From the NCBI GenBank assembly GCA_030522415.1, contig CM060127.1:16511314-16575313 (forward strand): a stretch of DNA of 64,000 nt, read 5' to 3'. Source of the DNA: Channallabes apus (taxonomy: Eukaryota > Chordata > Actinopteri > Siluriformes > Clariidae). Both the position numbers and the translations under genes were made by a program. The first letter of the stretch is position 1, and each line of letters opens with the position of its first letter. The notes under the pieces are model-generated. The model worked only from the letters and a program-made list of their open reading frames with translations, searched no databases and was not told the origin of the DNA. Below, one piece after another: positions 36,699 to 49,202 of this stretch.

Positions 36699-37030
36699 CT
36701 CTTCCACACACACACTCACACACACACGCACTGGCAGACAGAGCCAGATAAACTACAAGACACACTCTGAAGCAGGAGCACACACACTGTGCCGTAATGT
36801 GTAATAAACTCCTGATGAGTGTGGTGGAAAAACTGGAAGTCTCAGCGCTGTCAGAACGGTGGTGTGTACACGCTGCTCCCGTCTCGCTTTCATCCCCTGC
36901 TAGTTCTCTGCCTGTGTTAGTCTGAAGTATGAGCGAGCTCACTGTGTGTGTCTAACTTTCAATGAGTAAGTGTATGTTTGGCAAAGAGAGAAGGGGCGCG
37001 CTCATAACTCCGCCCAAAACAGGAGCAGGA
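36699..37030 (-). promoter_or_regulatory. rapgef5: Candidate 5' UTR and promoter of rapgef5
   Basis: GC-richer than its surroundings, with TTTTGGGCGGAGTTATGAGC on the minus strand (a GC-box type Sp1 site near 37,010) and several CpGs. No TATA box stands out. The call rests on position before the first coding exon. Confidence 0.35.
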
Positions 37031-37423
37031 AAGTGCCGAGAGAACGACTAAACTGCTGTGGGAAAGAGTACTTAGTTTCCTGAAAGGAAGCCGTTTTTAT
37101 CAGCCACAGGCTTCACATAATACACACAGCTACAGATTTGATCTGAGGTGTGTTTATGTTACTAGTGTGCAACCTAGATAGCAGGAGAGAAAAATAAAAG
37201 GGTTTGGGGCGGGGGGGGTAATATGCTTTGCAAAATGATTTACGCAATTATTTTATATCATTTCAAACTATACGGATTATAACATGTTTAACCATGTATG
37301 CTCTGGTGTTTTAAAGGACGTCTTTTTAATGTAGAATTCACTTTTCAATCATTGTCCCAAATTCAGATGGGTCGCCATTAGATACATTTTTGTCCTTGCG
37401 TTATGTGACCTCATATTTAGGGA

Positions 37424-37580
37424 TTAGGGGTAGCTCGGTGGTTAAGGCATTGGGCTACAGTTTGGAAGGTCCCAAGTTCAAATCCCACATCCCCCAAGTT
37501 GTCCCTCTTGAGCAAGGCATTTAACCCTCAACTGATTAGATCAAATAGTATAAAGATGTAAAAATGTAAGTCACTCTGGA
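37424..37580 (+). repeat. tRNA-derived SINE, plus strand
   Basis: GGGGTAGCTCGGTGGTTAAG (A box), AGTTCAAATCCC (B box) and tail AAAATGTAAGTCACTCTGGA. It is the same family as 30,081-30,213. A truncated head repeats at 38,138-38,160. Confidence 0.88.
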
Positions 37581-37689
37581 GCACTAGCTCATTAACACAG
37601 ACAATGAAACATTTGGAGGAGGAGTGAATTAAAGGGAGTTTGAGGTATAAAGAAAAAAGCCTTATCCCATGGGTATTGCAATAAAATTT

Positions 37690-38400
37690 AGGACAATGAT
37701 GCGCTGTGTGTTCTGACACCTTTCTGTGGGAAGCTGGGATTAACCTATTCAGCACTTCTATTGAATTGGACTACACTGGCCATGCATCAGTGAGCTTTGG
37801 CCACCCATGACCCTGTTCATCGCTTTTCCTTCTTTCGATCACTTTGGTATGTCCTGTCCGGGAACATCCCACAAGAGCTGCAGTTATAAAATAAAATATC
37901 TAATTACAATGGCATCTGAAAGCCGGTAAGATACATTAGGCAAGTGAGACTTTTCTCCTGAATTTCATTGGAAGCAGAAAACATGGGCAAACGTAAGGAT
38001 TTGAGTGACTCACAAGAGCAAGATTATGATAGCTAGATGACTACAGTAGGTGAGAGCCGAAACCACAGCTCATGTGGGATGTTTGCAGTCTGCAGTGTTC
38101 AGGACTTAACAAAAGTGGTTCAATGAAGAAAACTAGGGATTAGGGGTAGCTCAGTGCTCATAGGTGCATGCTCATGCTCATGCACATAGGACATGCTCAT
38201 AGGTGTCCAAGGCTCACTGATTCACATGGAGAGTGAAGCCTAGCCTACTGTAGAGCTACTGTAACTCAAACTGATAAAGTTTAAACCTGTTTCCAATAGA
38301 AAGATTTCAGAGCACAGTGCGTTACTGTTTTAGTGGCGAAAGTGGGGAGTTACGCAATATTAGGCGGGTGGTCATAATTTTATACTGGTTAGTGAATAGA
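37690..38400. mobile_element. DNA-transposon relic, non-coding
   Basis: Contains TGTGTTCTGACACCTTTCTG, TTTGGCCACCCATGACCCTG, GGAACATCCCACAAGAGCTG and, near the end, GGCGGGTGGTCATAATTTTA. These blocks are common together in fish repeat families. It is interrupted by a SINE head and has no open frame. Confidence 0.6.
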
Positions 38401-39657
38401 AGACAGTTGTGGGTGAAATAAAAAAAAACTTCATGTAAAAACATTTAAGAAATAATATTTACGATTCCAGTAAAAGATCAAATAGTTGAAATCCATCTTC
38501 ATTTTATTTTACAGACTACCACTATATAAATGTGGGAATGTTATGGTGGGTGGGGTCAAATGGAAAAACGTACTGTATGCAAGACGCTGTATGTAGATTA
38601 GAGTGAATACGTATTTTAATCTATTTTTACATTTTCCGCAGAAGGGAAACCCTAGACTAGATAACATGCAACCCCAGACACACCCATGGGACAGTAGTTG
38701 TGAGCTTCAGAAACATGAGGAGGGGGGCTATGACTACAGTATAAACTATCGTCTGAGCCAGAGGCCTGTTTTTGTTTATTGACACTCAGCTGTGAGACAA
38801 AAATGATCCGCACTCAGGCTGTAGAACTTTTTAGAAAAAACAAATGAATAATTTTTGGACATAATCTCCTTGCTTTTCAATACATTTTATCTATCTGTCA
38901 CCAAGCTTTCATATTCCCTCAATAAAATTGTTTTAGGCGGAGCTGTAAGCCACGAATGCACTGCTGTCTCTCCTCGTAGAACTGATTTCAGGGGATCAAA
39001 TGGATGAACATCAGATGCAGCGGGATCAGAACTATAGGGAGTGAGAGGAGTGGCAAAATGTACAGAAATTCCAAAATTGTAATAAACACTTTTGCGATTG
39101 AATAACTGCACGGGTCCAAGGACCTGTGCAATAATTACACATTCTAATTTCGATTTTTATGTTATTAATAATTAAGCACAACTTTCGGTTGTTTTTTGAT
39201 CCTTACAGTCAGATTCGTTCACTGATCTATGAATTAAACATCTGTATCAATATACAGTAGATATAAGCATAACATCCTTCCTAATACCTGCTGCAACCAA
39301 CACAGCACCAAACCTTTTACACTCTCTCGATGTATTAGTAAATTCACCTGCAGCCATTTATCCAATTCAACATATTAACAGTAAAAGCAAACACCTCGAG
39401 AGCAAAGTGTCCATTAATCAGCTGGTCTGGTCTATAATGACTGTGGAAAGGTAACTGGTTTTCATCAGTTCAGGGTGATGAGAGAGAGCGTTTAAACGCT
39501 TGCCGTGAGCGGTCTCTCATCAAAGGTTTTTTCGTTTTTAATAACGCCCCTCAGTGGAAGACTAGTGCGACTCAGCGAGTCCCTCAGAGAGGAAGCTCAC
39601 TTGTTATATTGGTTTCTGCTGGCCGTTTTTAAATGTATCTGACCACATTTGAGTAAA

Positions 39658-39660
<3 letters not shown>

Positions 39661-39688
<28 letters not shown>
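39661..39688. repeat. (GA)n microsatellite
   Basis: About 14 GA units. Confidence 0.95.
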
Positions 39689-39691
<3 letters not shown>

Positions 39692-39795
39692 TATTACCTA
39701 AGCTGTAATTACCTACATGGTAATAACCATACAGGCTGTGGGTGGAAGGAAACCACAGAGGAGCTCTAATCAGATGTAGCACAGCCAGGCTATAT

Positions 39796-39796
<1 letters not shown>

Positions 39797-39849
<53 letters not shown>
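39797..39849. repeat. (CA)n microsatellite
   Basis: About 26 CA units. Confidence 0.95.
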
Positions 39850-39852
<3 letters not shown>

Positions 39853-40198
39853 GAGCTCTGTTTGCTATCATTCAGTCTAATAAGACAAAGGGCCCCAAAA
39901 TTGCACGAGCTAATAACCACCAACGCAGAGCTAATAACCACACAACACAAAAACACACAAACTTTTTTTCATCATTTACGCACACACAGTGTAGTGTAAC
40001 AAACACCAAGAGAGTGTTGCAAGAGAATCAAAGAACAAAGTGAAAAAAACCCACCTTCATTATGGTCAAGCAAAATACACATATATTTGTCTGGAAAACT
40101 CAGACCACCTTATCCTAATAGGAAATCTATCTCCTTTCGCTGAAATGATGATACAGACCCAGTGAACCCTAAAACAGGTGTTTCTTTTTTTTAATTAA

Positions 40199-40641
40199 CC
40201 CTTTCCTACTACATGTAATGACATGGGTCATATATGACCCCTTGGGATATCCAGTATGTTTGACCAACTGGTAACTTTCACTCATGACATAAAGGCAGGA
40301 GTTCTTTCTTAGTAAGGAAAGACCAGATTCTCATTTCAAAATATATTTATTGATTTTAACTTTTCATCAATGACTATGCACATAAAATTTTGTTCTAAGG
40401 CAGGAACTAAAAACACTGGCATCAGCTTTTATATCACCAAATAAAAAGCACAGTAGCAGCCATGTTTGATGTGAAAAAAATCAGGTTAGTTCAGTCAGTT
40501 ACCACTAAATGTCAGTGTTATGGGTTCAGATAGGGCACACTGGGTTGTAATGCAAAAAGAAATCTTTACTTTAGTGTGTGGGTTGAATATGACGATGAAA
40601 TAAAGGTCTGGGTCAAATATGACCCCATGGGTTCTCCAGGG
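40199..40641. mobile_element. piggyBac-like MITE with TTAA target duplications
   Basis: TTAA at 40,195-40,198 and 40,642-40,645 flank the element. Ends are CCCTTTCC (left) and, reversed, CCCTGGAG (right). Matching subterminal inverted blocks GGGTCATATATGACCCC and GGGTCAAATATGACCCC lie near each end. It is about 443 bp with no coding capacity. TTAA targeting is diagnostic of piggyBac elements. Confidence 0.7.
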
Positions 40642-40664
40642 TTAAAATGAAGATGTTGTTGTTG

Positions 40665-40668
<4 letters not shown>

Positions 40669-40700
<32 letters not shown>
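40669..40700. repeat. (ATT)n microsatellite
   Basis: About ten ATT units just right of the piggyBac-like MITE. Confidence 0.9.
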
Positions 40701-40701
<1 letters not shown>

Positions 40702-41278
40702 ATATTCATTATGCTAAATTCTCAAGTCCTGATTGGACGGTAGGTCCAGCTGCCAGTCAGATGTGCTCATTCTAATCCATTAGTGTTGCTATGGTAAGAG
40801 CTAATTCACAGGGACTTGTAAGACGGATGTGCCACGGAATTGAAAACATTTTCTTAACAATCTGTGATCGCAGTATCTTTTCTGTAAGGAGGATTTTGAT
40901 TTACTGTAGCATTTGACTCCATAGCAGAATCTTCAGTTCACTAATGCTCGCCTACAAAAAGCAGCCCAGCACCCACTCAGCTCTAATCACACCCCGCACC
41001 GCAACACGTTCCCTCTGATCCTCCAGCACTGCTCAGCTGGTCCCAGACATCGAGACTCAACATACATCTAGACTGTTTTCTGTCCTGGCACCTACAGTAG
41101 TGGTGAAATGAACAACTTCTTCTAGATGTCCATAAAGCCAAGTCACTGCGTTAAAAGACGACTACACACCTATCTGTTCATTCAATATTTGTTTTAGGTT
41201 TCTTTCAATATTAATCTCTTCTCACCATAAAAAAACACTGTTTGACTGATGATACTTACTTAATAACCTAGTAACACA

Positions 41279-41280
<2 letters not shown>

Positions 41281-41309
<29 letters not shown>
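41281..41309. repeat. (TA)n microsatellite
   Basis: About 14 TA units. Confidence 0.9.
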
Positions 41310-41312
<3 letters not shown>

Positions 41313-41978
41313 ATATAAACTTCAAAGCACTTTTGACAGTCTGACGAATTTTCTTTTTCTTTTACTGATTATTTTACTTTATCAGCACAACCACAAGTGT
41401 ATTATACACGTACTTACAGTATGAGATCATAAAAACATCATAACATTTTCCAGCATTGTTTGCATCACATGTCGATGTTTCACTTTGTTTCATCATGTTC
41501 CATTGCTTTTTTCTTTTGTAAGTGAATTTAAAATCCCTTCTATAACAGACCCCTTTTTCCTGGGTTATAACTTTCACTAAAAGAAATAGTTCTTAATTTG
41601 TATTAATGTATTTGTATTTTTTTCTGTAAATGGGTTAACAAATTGATAAATTTCTTCCTATGGTGTAACAATTATGGTTAATTGTTCTGCTGAATGTCTG
41701 CTAACACTCCTAAAAAACATTCCACAAGAGTGAGTGCTGTTGTGATGAATATCAGCATGGCTGAAATCCGCAGCAAGAGCGCCTAAGGCTTCACTGCCAT
41801 GCTTATATCCAGCAATACTGCATGACCTCGAGTGTGATATTGCTTTTATACAACAGTTCTACAAACACATTGTTGAGGGATTTGGGATATACTGTAACCT
41901 TGTTTTAGAAGCTAGTTAGCTTTGTACTGTAGCTTGACTTAGTCATAAATAAAACAACACATACTGTACGGTTTGGAG

Positions 41979-44526
41979 CAGAGGTGTCAAGTAACGAAGT
42001 ACAAATACTTCGTTACCTTACTTGAGTAGAAATTTTGGGTATCTATACTTTATTGGAGTAATTATTTTTCAGCCAACTTTTTACTTCTACTCCTTACATT
42101 TTCACGAATTTATCTGTACTTTCTACTCCTTACATTTTAAAAATTGCCTCGTTACATCTATTTTATTATTAAAAAAATAAAAATAAAAATCGCGCCATCT
42201 GGGATCCGTTCTTCGTACGTCGTAGCTCAGTTAGCTGGATTTCATTGTTGATTGTTTCGTTCTACGATGCGCTTCTCGCATTTGCTGTCATAGTAACATG
42301 TCCGTAAGCTTGAACCTGCTCGGTAGCAGGTTTATTTCATGTAAACAGGATTTAGGCTGCGCTCCTGCCGGGTTATGATTGGTTGAAATGGGATTATTGA
42401 TTGGTTAAAGAGCACGACTGACGCAGACTGACTCAGGTGGGAAAAGAAAAGTATCCTGCATATATACACACACATAATCGCTATCAAATATTATATTAGA
42501 ACATGAATTCATAGGTTTATTATTATCAAATATGATATTCTTCAAGATTCAAAGATTCAAAGAACTTTATTAATCCCAGAGGGAAATTGCTTATGCTCGT
42601 TACAGGTGCTCACAGTTGTTATCTAATGAAAGGTAATAAAGGTAATAAATAATAATACTAATCTCCAAAAACAAAACAAAAAACAAAAAAAGGTTCCTAA
42701 AACAATAAGTACCAATGAAAATATGACTTTAGTAAAATAGTATTGCACTTAACATATTGTCCTGTTGTGTACCAGTCAGTGAAAAAAATCCACATACATG
42801 TGTGTACAGTATGAGTTACAGAGAAGAGTTGTAAACTTTTATGGCTGTTGGAAGAAAGGATCTCCTGTGACGCTCTGTAGAACACTTGACAGTAATCAGT
42901 CTCTGGCTGAAACTACTTCTCTCTTCAGCGAAAACACTATATAGCGGGTGAGAAGGATTACTATATAATATTACTATTACAGTATAATGAAGGCTAGGCA
43001 CGAGACAGCCGTCAAGACCATTTATACAAATGGTCTTGTATCTTGTATCATTGTATATGTATGTTTATTTTGTAACATTTATTTTTCAGGGGTTTGTCGT
43101 GAGTAAATATGCAAATAAATATTTATATATAATGAAACTAAATATTTTTTATAATGAAAAATTAGACAAAACCAATTTTATTATAAAATAAATAATATTA
43201 AAGCATATATGTATTTGAAAAAATAATAATATTTCAATAATCAATATTCATCATTATTCAATATTCATATACAACTTATATATTTGTAAACCATAAACCT
43301 TTGAATTTATGTTCTAATATAATATTTTATAGCGAATATGTAGCGGGGGGGGGGGGGGGGGCGGCAATCCAATCCAGGGGGCATTTCAGTGCATAACACA
43401 TGTTACAAAAAAAATTGAGCCACTCTTTTGCCATTTCGACAACCAATCGAAAGGGTTGTGATCAGTGTTTCTACTGTCGATACATATCGCCTTTTAAACC
43501 AACGCACGAACGCGAAATAATCCTAGACAACTCAATCCAGCTATACTAATCATCAACAACAGGTGTGCTTGAAGAACCAACTTAGCCGGATCGTAATTAG
43601 CACGATGATCTCATCTTAGATGTGTCAGTTCATCTCGGATGTGTCAAGCGACGTACGAAGAACAGACCCCCGGATGCAGCGAATTTGATTGTGGTTGGAT
43701 GAGAAGTATAAACATACCATTCTGACACCCTATTAGTTACCGATGTTTCATGGAAAAGAAGATATGATAACTAGTTGCCTATAAGTATTTTAATGGTGCA
43801 AAAAGTCAAACTTCAGAGGCATGTCATCGGTAACCTTTATTGGAATGTAAATGTACATCCAAGCTTAGCTGCAGGAATCTGTGAGGGCAACATACAAGAA
43901 AATTAGTGTACCAAGGGCAGGCTTAGTAACAATTACCCTTGTATGGTTGTCTACAATAAACATTAGTGCTGTCAGAATGAATGATTAATCCAAGCGATTC
44001 ATCAAAAAATAAATAAATAAACAAAAAATTACATATAGATAGATATATAGGGGTGTGTATGTATGTATGTGTATGTATGTATGTATGTGTGTATATATAT
44101 ATAATACTGTATATCATATCTTCTCCTCCATGAAACATGTTAATGCTCAGTAGTACACATACATGGTTCTTTAATGTATTTGCATTGTACTAAAATGCAT
44201 TCTTTTTCAATTGCCATATACAGTATCCCAAATCACTATGGCCGTTAAATACAACAAAAAAACAACAACACATTTTTCTATTTTTTTTATGATGTGTTAG
44301 TGCAGTATATAGGCCCGTGGCGCAGCCTAAGCTTTTATCCTTAATGCTTTTTTCCCCCTCATGTTACTTTTACTTTTATACTTTAAGTAGTTTTGAAACC
44401 AGTACTTTACACTTTTACTTGAGTAAAAAGCTTGAGTTGATACTTCAACTTCTAAAGAAGTCTTTTTAAACCCTAGTATCTATACTTCTACTCAAGTAAT
44501 GAATGTGAATACTTTTGACACCACTG
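41979..44526. mobile_element. hAT-type non-autonomous element, 2.5 kb, with 8-bp target duplication
   Basis: GTTTGGAG at 41,971-41,978 is repeated perfectly at 44,527-44,534. Ends are CAGAGGTGTCAA (left) and, reversed, CAGTGGTGTCAAAAG (right). Near both ends lie ACTTGAGTAGAA/ACTTCTACTC-type subterminal words. An 8-bp duplication and CAG-GTG ends are typical of hAT elements. No transposase is present. It carries a LINE tail (42,546-43,001) and an inner inverted pair (42,207 and 43,660). Confidence 0.88.
42546..43001 (-). pseudogene. LINE ORF2 tail inside the hAT element
   Basis: The minus strand reads SHPLYSVFAEERSSFSQRLI and TERHRRSFLPTAIKVYN, followed by the 3' tail CAATTTCCCTCTGGGATTAA and TTTGAATC repeats. 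This is a common end of a fish LINE ORF2. It is a 5'-truncated insertion. Confidence 0.7.
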
Positions 44527-45313
44527 GTTTGGAGACAATACTAAAAGCAATTATTACATAAACAAAGTTGTTTAAAATTACATTTTCAATGTGAGTTTTG
44601 GCAGGTAGATGCTCTCTCTTCGATACTGCAGACTGTACAGACTCACCTTCACCCTTCTTGCTACAGTTATAGGTATTACTGTAGTTAAACATCCCAGTGC
44701 TGTTACTGTCTATTATCACCACTCCTGGAATACTGTATCTCTAATCCAAAAAGATCGGTCGGAACAAAACCTTCTATAATCTACTTTATGAACTCCTTTC
44801 CTTTCTTTTAACAACAAATATTTATTCTATTTCAACCAGACACATTATAATAAATAAACCAATTCCCAAACTCTCTTCTGTTCAGTTCGCTGAAGTGCAG
44901 TTTCCAGTGAAAAATATTTTTCAACTCTTATTATCTAGTTTCCATCGAGCGCTTAGCATCCCTAAGGAAAACTGCATTTTTTCCCTGGGATTTGTATCAT
45001 TAGCTATAAATAACCATCTCTGATTTTGTCCCCTTCTCACCCACATGTAAACAGACAAGTAAACTCCCTCATCAGCACTTTCCTGCAGGAGTTTCCTCAA
45101 TAAATAAACATATCTGATAAGCAGCATCATAAGACCTGTTGCGCTCTCTCTCTCTGGCTGCTGAATTTCCTGTTACAACAACAACAATCATGCAAATACC
45201 TCAAACTGATACGAACTACAGCCATCGCTTCTGTCCACTGAGTTATGTAACAGTGACGCACTTTTATTTTGAGACAGTCCATACAGTACATGCATGTGGA
45301 TGAGGAAGACATA

Positions 45314-46920
45314 CAGTGGCTTGCAAAAGTATTCGGCCCCCTTGAACTTTTCCACATTTTGTCACATTACAGCCACAAACATGAATCAATTTTATTGGAA
45401 TTCCACGTGAAAGACCAATACAAAGTGGTGTACACGTGAGAAGTGGAACGAAACTCATACATGATTCCAAACATTTTTTACAAATAAATAACTGCAAAGT
45501 GGGGTGTGCGTAATTATTCAGTCCCCTGAGTCAATACTTTGTAGAACCACCTTTTGCTGCAATTACAGCTGCCAGTCTTTTAGGGTATGTCTCTACCAGC
45601 TTTGCACATCTAGAAACTGAAATCCTCGTCCATTCTTCTTTGCAAAACAGCTCCAGCTCAGTCAGATTAGATGGACAGCGTTTGTGAACAGCAGTTTTCA
45701 GATCTTGCCACAGATTCTCGATTGGATTTAGATCTGGACTTTGACTGGGCCATTCTAACACATGGATATGTTTTGTTATAAACCATTCCATTGTTGCCCT
45801 GGCTTTATGTTTAGGGTCGTTGTCCTGCTGGAAGGTGAACCTCCGCCCCAGTCTCAAGTCTTTTGCAGACTCCAAGAGGTTTTCTTCCAAGATTGCCCTG
45901 TATTTGGCTCCATCCATCTTCCCATCAACTCTGACCAGCTTCCCTGTCCCTGCTGAAGAAAAGCACCCCCAGAGCATGATGCTGCCACCACCATATTTGA
46001 CAGTGGGGATGGTGTGTTCAGAGTGATGTGCAGTGTTAGTTTTCCGCCACACATAGCGTTTTGCATTTTGGTCAAAAAGTTCCATTTTGGTCTCATCTGA
46101 CCAGAGCACCTTCTTCCACATGTTTGCTGTGTCCCCCACATGGCTTGTGGCAAACTGCAAACGGGACTTCTTATGGTTTTCTGTTAACAATGGCTTTCTT
46201 CTTGCCACTCTTCCATAAAGGCCAACTTTGTGCAGTGCACGACTAATAGTTGTCCTATGGACAGATTCCCCCACCTGAGCTGTAGATCTCTGCAGCTCGT
46301 CCAGAGTCACCATGGGCCTCTTGGCTGCATTTCTGATCAGCGCTCTCCTTGTTCAGCCTGTGAGTTTGGGTGGACGGCCTTGTCTTGGTAGGTTTACAGT
46401 TGTGCCATACTCGTTCCATTTCTGAATGATCGCTTGAACAGTGGCTCAGTGGGATGTTCAAGGCTTTGGAAATCTTTTTGTAGCCTAAGCCTGCTTTAAA
46501 TTTCTCAATAACTTTATCCCTGACCTGTCTGGTGTATTCTTTGGACTTCGTGGTGTTGTTGCTCCCAATATTCTCTTAGACAACCTCTGAGGCCATCACA
46601 GAGCAGCTGTATTTGTACTGACATTAGATTACACACAGGTGCACTCTATTTAGTCATTAGCACTCATCAGGCAATGTCTATGGGCAACTGACTGCACTCA
46701 GACCAAAGGGGGCTGAATAATAAAGCACACCCCACTTTTCAGTTATTTATTTGTAAAAAATGTTTGGAATCATGTATGATTTTCGTTCCACTTCCCACGT
46801 GTACACCACTTTGTATTGGTCTTTCACGTAGAATTCCAATAAAATTGATTCATGTTTGTGGCTGTAATGTGACAAAATGTGGAAAAGTTCAAGGAGGCCG
46901 AATACTTTTGCAAGCCACTG
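45314..46920 (-). mobile_element. Tc1-like transposon copy 1, complete ends
   Basis: TA|CAGTGGCTTGCAAAAGTATT at the left and the reverse complement ending GCAAGCCACTG|TA at 46,920. Terminal repeats are about 210 bp and the element is 1,607 bp. Its ends CAG...CTG would leave TACAGTA or TACTGTA after excision. The second copy is at 57,761-59,360. Confidence 0.95.
45531..46551 (-). pseudogene. Tc1 transposase, copy 1, broken at the N-terminus
   Basis: A 260-residue frame (46,313-45,531) holds the DD34E catalytic core: WSDETKMELF (first Asp), FQQDNDPKHKA (second Asp) and SPDLNPIENLW (Glu), with 34 residues between the second Asp and the Glu. The N-terminal DNA-binding part is broken. The usual start is ACG instead of ATG at 46,551-46,549. 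One extra base near 46,443 shifts the frame after LNIP. An in-frame TGA replaces the Arg of the GRTRR linker. No active enzyme is expected. Confidence 0.92.
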
Positions 46921-47866
46921 TATGCTGGGTTTTGCCCAAACTGCTCTGCTCTTTTTTTTTTTCTCTGTAATGCATGTAGTAAGTCTTTGCAATCTCAAGT
47001 TAGGGCAATGTAGTCTTAAATTTTTTTTGCATTCTTTTATCGATTCTTTCTATTCACATGCATGAGAAATGTTACTTTATTGTGTCTGATCTCAGACTAG
47101 AGGTATTAGACTGACTTAGTCTAGCGATCATTGTATGTCAGCGACAGCTTCCCATTCAAAACAATAGGCGGTCATACAGTATGACCGGTGAATTGCGTTA
47201 AAAGTGACACTGGCGCAGCGCTTCTAGTGTTAATCTGAGGCCTAGTCATTGTCAGTTCAATGTAGAATTGAAATAAACATATCTGATCTCAGATCTGTTG
47301 TATGGGTGAAAAACATCACTCTACTGCCTAATCCCAGGCTTGTACAGGTTATAAAGGATGTGGTATTGTAGTGATCATACAGACTCTGATCTCAGAGATC
47401 CATGGTGCATTGGTGGTGTATGTGTGGGACTGCAGTGAGCATGTGACCTATGACCTTATGACTCTATGACTACAGTATAATAGCACTGCTGTGGCAGTTT
47501 TGCATCATGTTTGTTCCAATGTGGTAGTGAACATGCAGATCTGATCTCAGATCTGTCATTTTACTGCAGCAACCTGCTCTTCTTAACAGTGTTTGTACAG
47601 CATGGGAGTGTAGCGAGCATAACAGATCACAGATAACAGATATTAGTGTTTCATTGTGGTGCTGAACATGTCTGATCCCAGATCTGTAGCTCTGGTGTAG
47701 TAGGTTCGTTTTCTGTCTGATCTCAGGCCTGTAGTATGTACAGTACTGAACTGTAGTGAGGAAGTCTGAAACCTTAAACCTTTCGCTGCAGTCTGGGCAC
47801 TGTTCTATTTTTAGATTTGTCTGATTTTAGATATAATCTGTTTGTTGTTGTTGTCCGATCTCAGGC

Positions 47867-48365
47867 CAGGGTTTGACATTAACTTTTTTGCTCACTGGCC
47901 AATGTGCCTAGTGGATTTCCGGAGTCACTCGCCATTCAGCCTTTTTACTAGCCACAATTTTGTTACCAGAAAATCGCAGTTTTTTCTTCACCATGATACG
48001 TTAATGTTTGTTATATCTAGATTTACATATAAATGACATCATACACTGTATCACTATAGTAGTAGTCAAGTATTCAGTACTGTTAAGATAACTCCCAATA
48101 TAAAAACATGCAAACATGAACAGTATATTCTGCTTATTGAACTTAAATTCAAGCCTCTTACCACATGAAATTGAAAACTCAGAACATTTATCATTTTAGT
48201 GTGTTGTGTACTATTATCAGGTATTATTATTCATTATGTATTATTATATCAGAATTCTGAGTTAGGATAATGGACTCTGGTCTATCTTGTTGTGTTGACT
48301 CTTTATAGTGTGAGGTAATTCAGTCATTCAACCAGAAATCTAAATAGATTTTAATAGTGATTACT

Positions 48366-48456
<91 letters not shown>

Positions 48457-49202
48457 TAAATAACATTTGCGAAAGGGGCAAACATTCTCATCCTGTTGAG
48501 AAGCAATAGCCCTTGAAGGAAATGATACACACACCAAACAGGAAGTAAAAGCGTGTGTGTGTGAGACTTTTAGTGACTCGGTTCTTTGAATCTCGTTCAT
48601 CAAAATGAACAAATCTTTTTTTGAGTCATTTCGTTCATTTGATCAGAAATAAATTAAAATGTTGCGTTTTCAATAAAAATACCCACAATACGTCTACATA
48701 CACAAATTTTTAGTTCCAGTTATGAAAATATTACAATGCAACTAAGGACATATTATAATAAACAGAATGAGTAACTCACCATATCTTCCAGTCGTTCGTT
48801 CTTTTGAATCTATTGTACATTGCACATAGCGTCTATGGGAGTCACGTGACAAAAGAACGAACGACTCGAGGTTTTGCGATGCTTTGCGCATGCGTGCCCA
48901 ATAGAAAATGAACGAATCACTCTCCGAGATACTTGTTCATCTGAGTCATGTTAAAGAGTCGTTCAAAAATAAGGAATCGTTCATAAACGACCCGTGTGTG
49001 CAATGCATGTGTGAACATGTGTAGAGAGAGGCATTAAGTGTCCTCATTACATTCATGCGCGTAATATTACGTTGCAATGCGTTTATTATATTGGATGACT
49101 TTAGAGAAAACTACAGCAAAAATAAATTGTCATACCAAAGAATAAACTACAGCTGAATTTTACCCGCATTGGTGGGTGGGCAGGTGCCAATGTCAAACCC
49201 TG
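47867..49202. mobile_element. hAT-type non-autonomous element, 1.3 kb, with 8-bp target duplication
   Basis: TCTCAGGC at 47,859-47,866 is repeated perfectly at 49,203-49,210. Ends are CAGGGTTTGACATT and its exact reverse complement AATGTCAAACCCTG. The inside holds a long TA microsatellite and no transposase. Confidence 0.9.
48372..48453. repeat. (TA)n microsatellite inside the hAT element
   Basis: About 40 TA units with one phase break near 48,397. Confidence 0.95.

Noticed and set aside
42000..42200. Repeated ACTTCTACTCCTTACATTTT words as a minisatellite
   Set aside because: They are the subterminal repeats of the hAT-type element and match its other end near 44,380-44,500.
44492..44722. 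Minus-strand ORF with GTGAGT after AAG
   Set aside because: A donor-like word is present but there is no acceptor in range and no recognisable protein, and it overlaps the hAT element border.
45762..46246. Plus-strand and alternative minus-strand ORFs inside the Tc1 copies (also 58,202-58,686)
   Set aside because: Antisense or frame-shifted shadows of the transposase gene.
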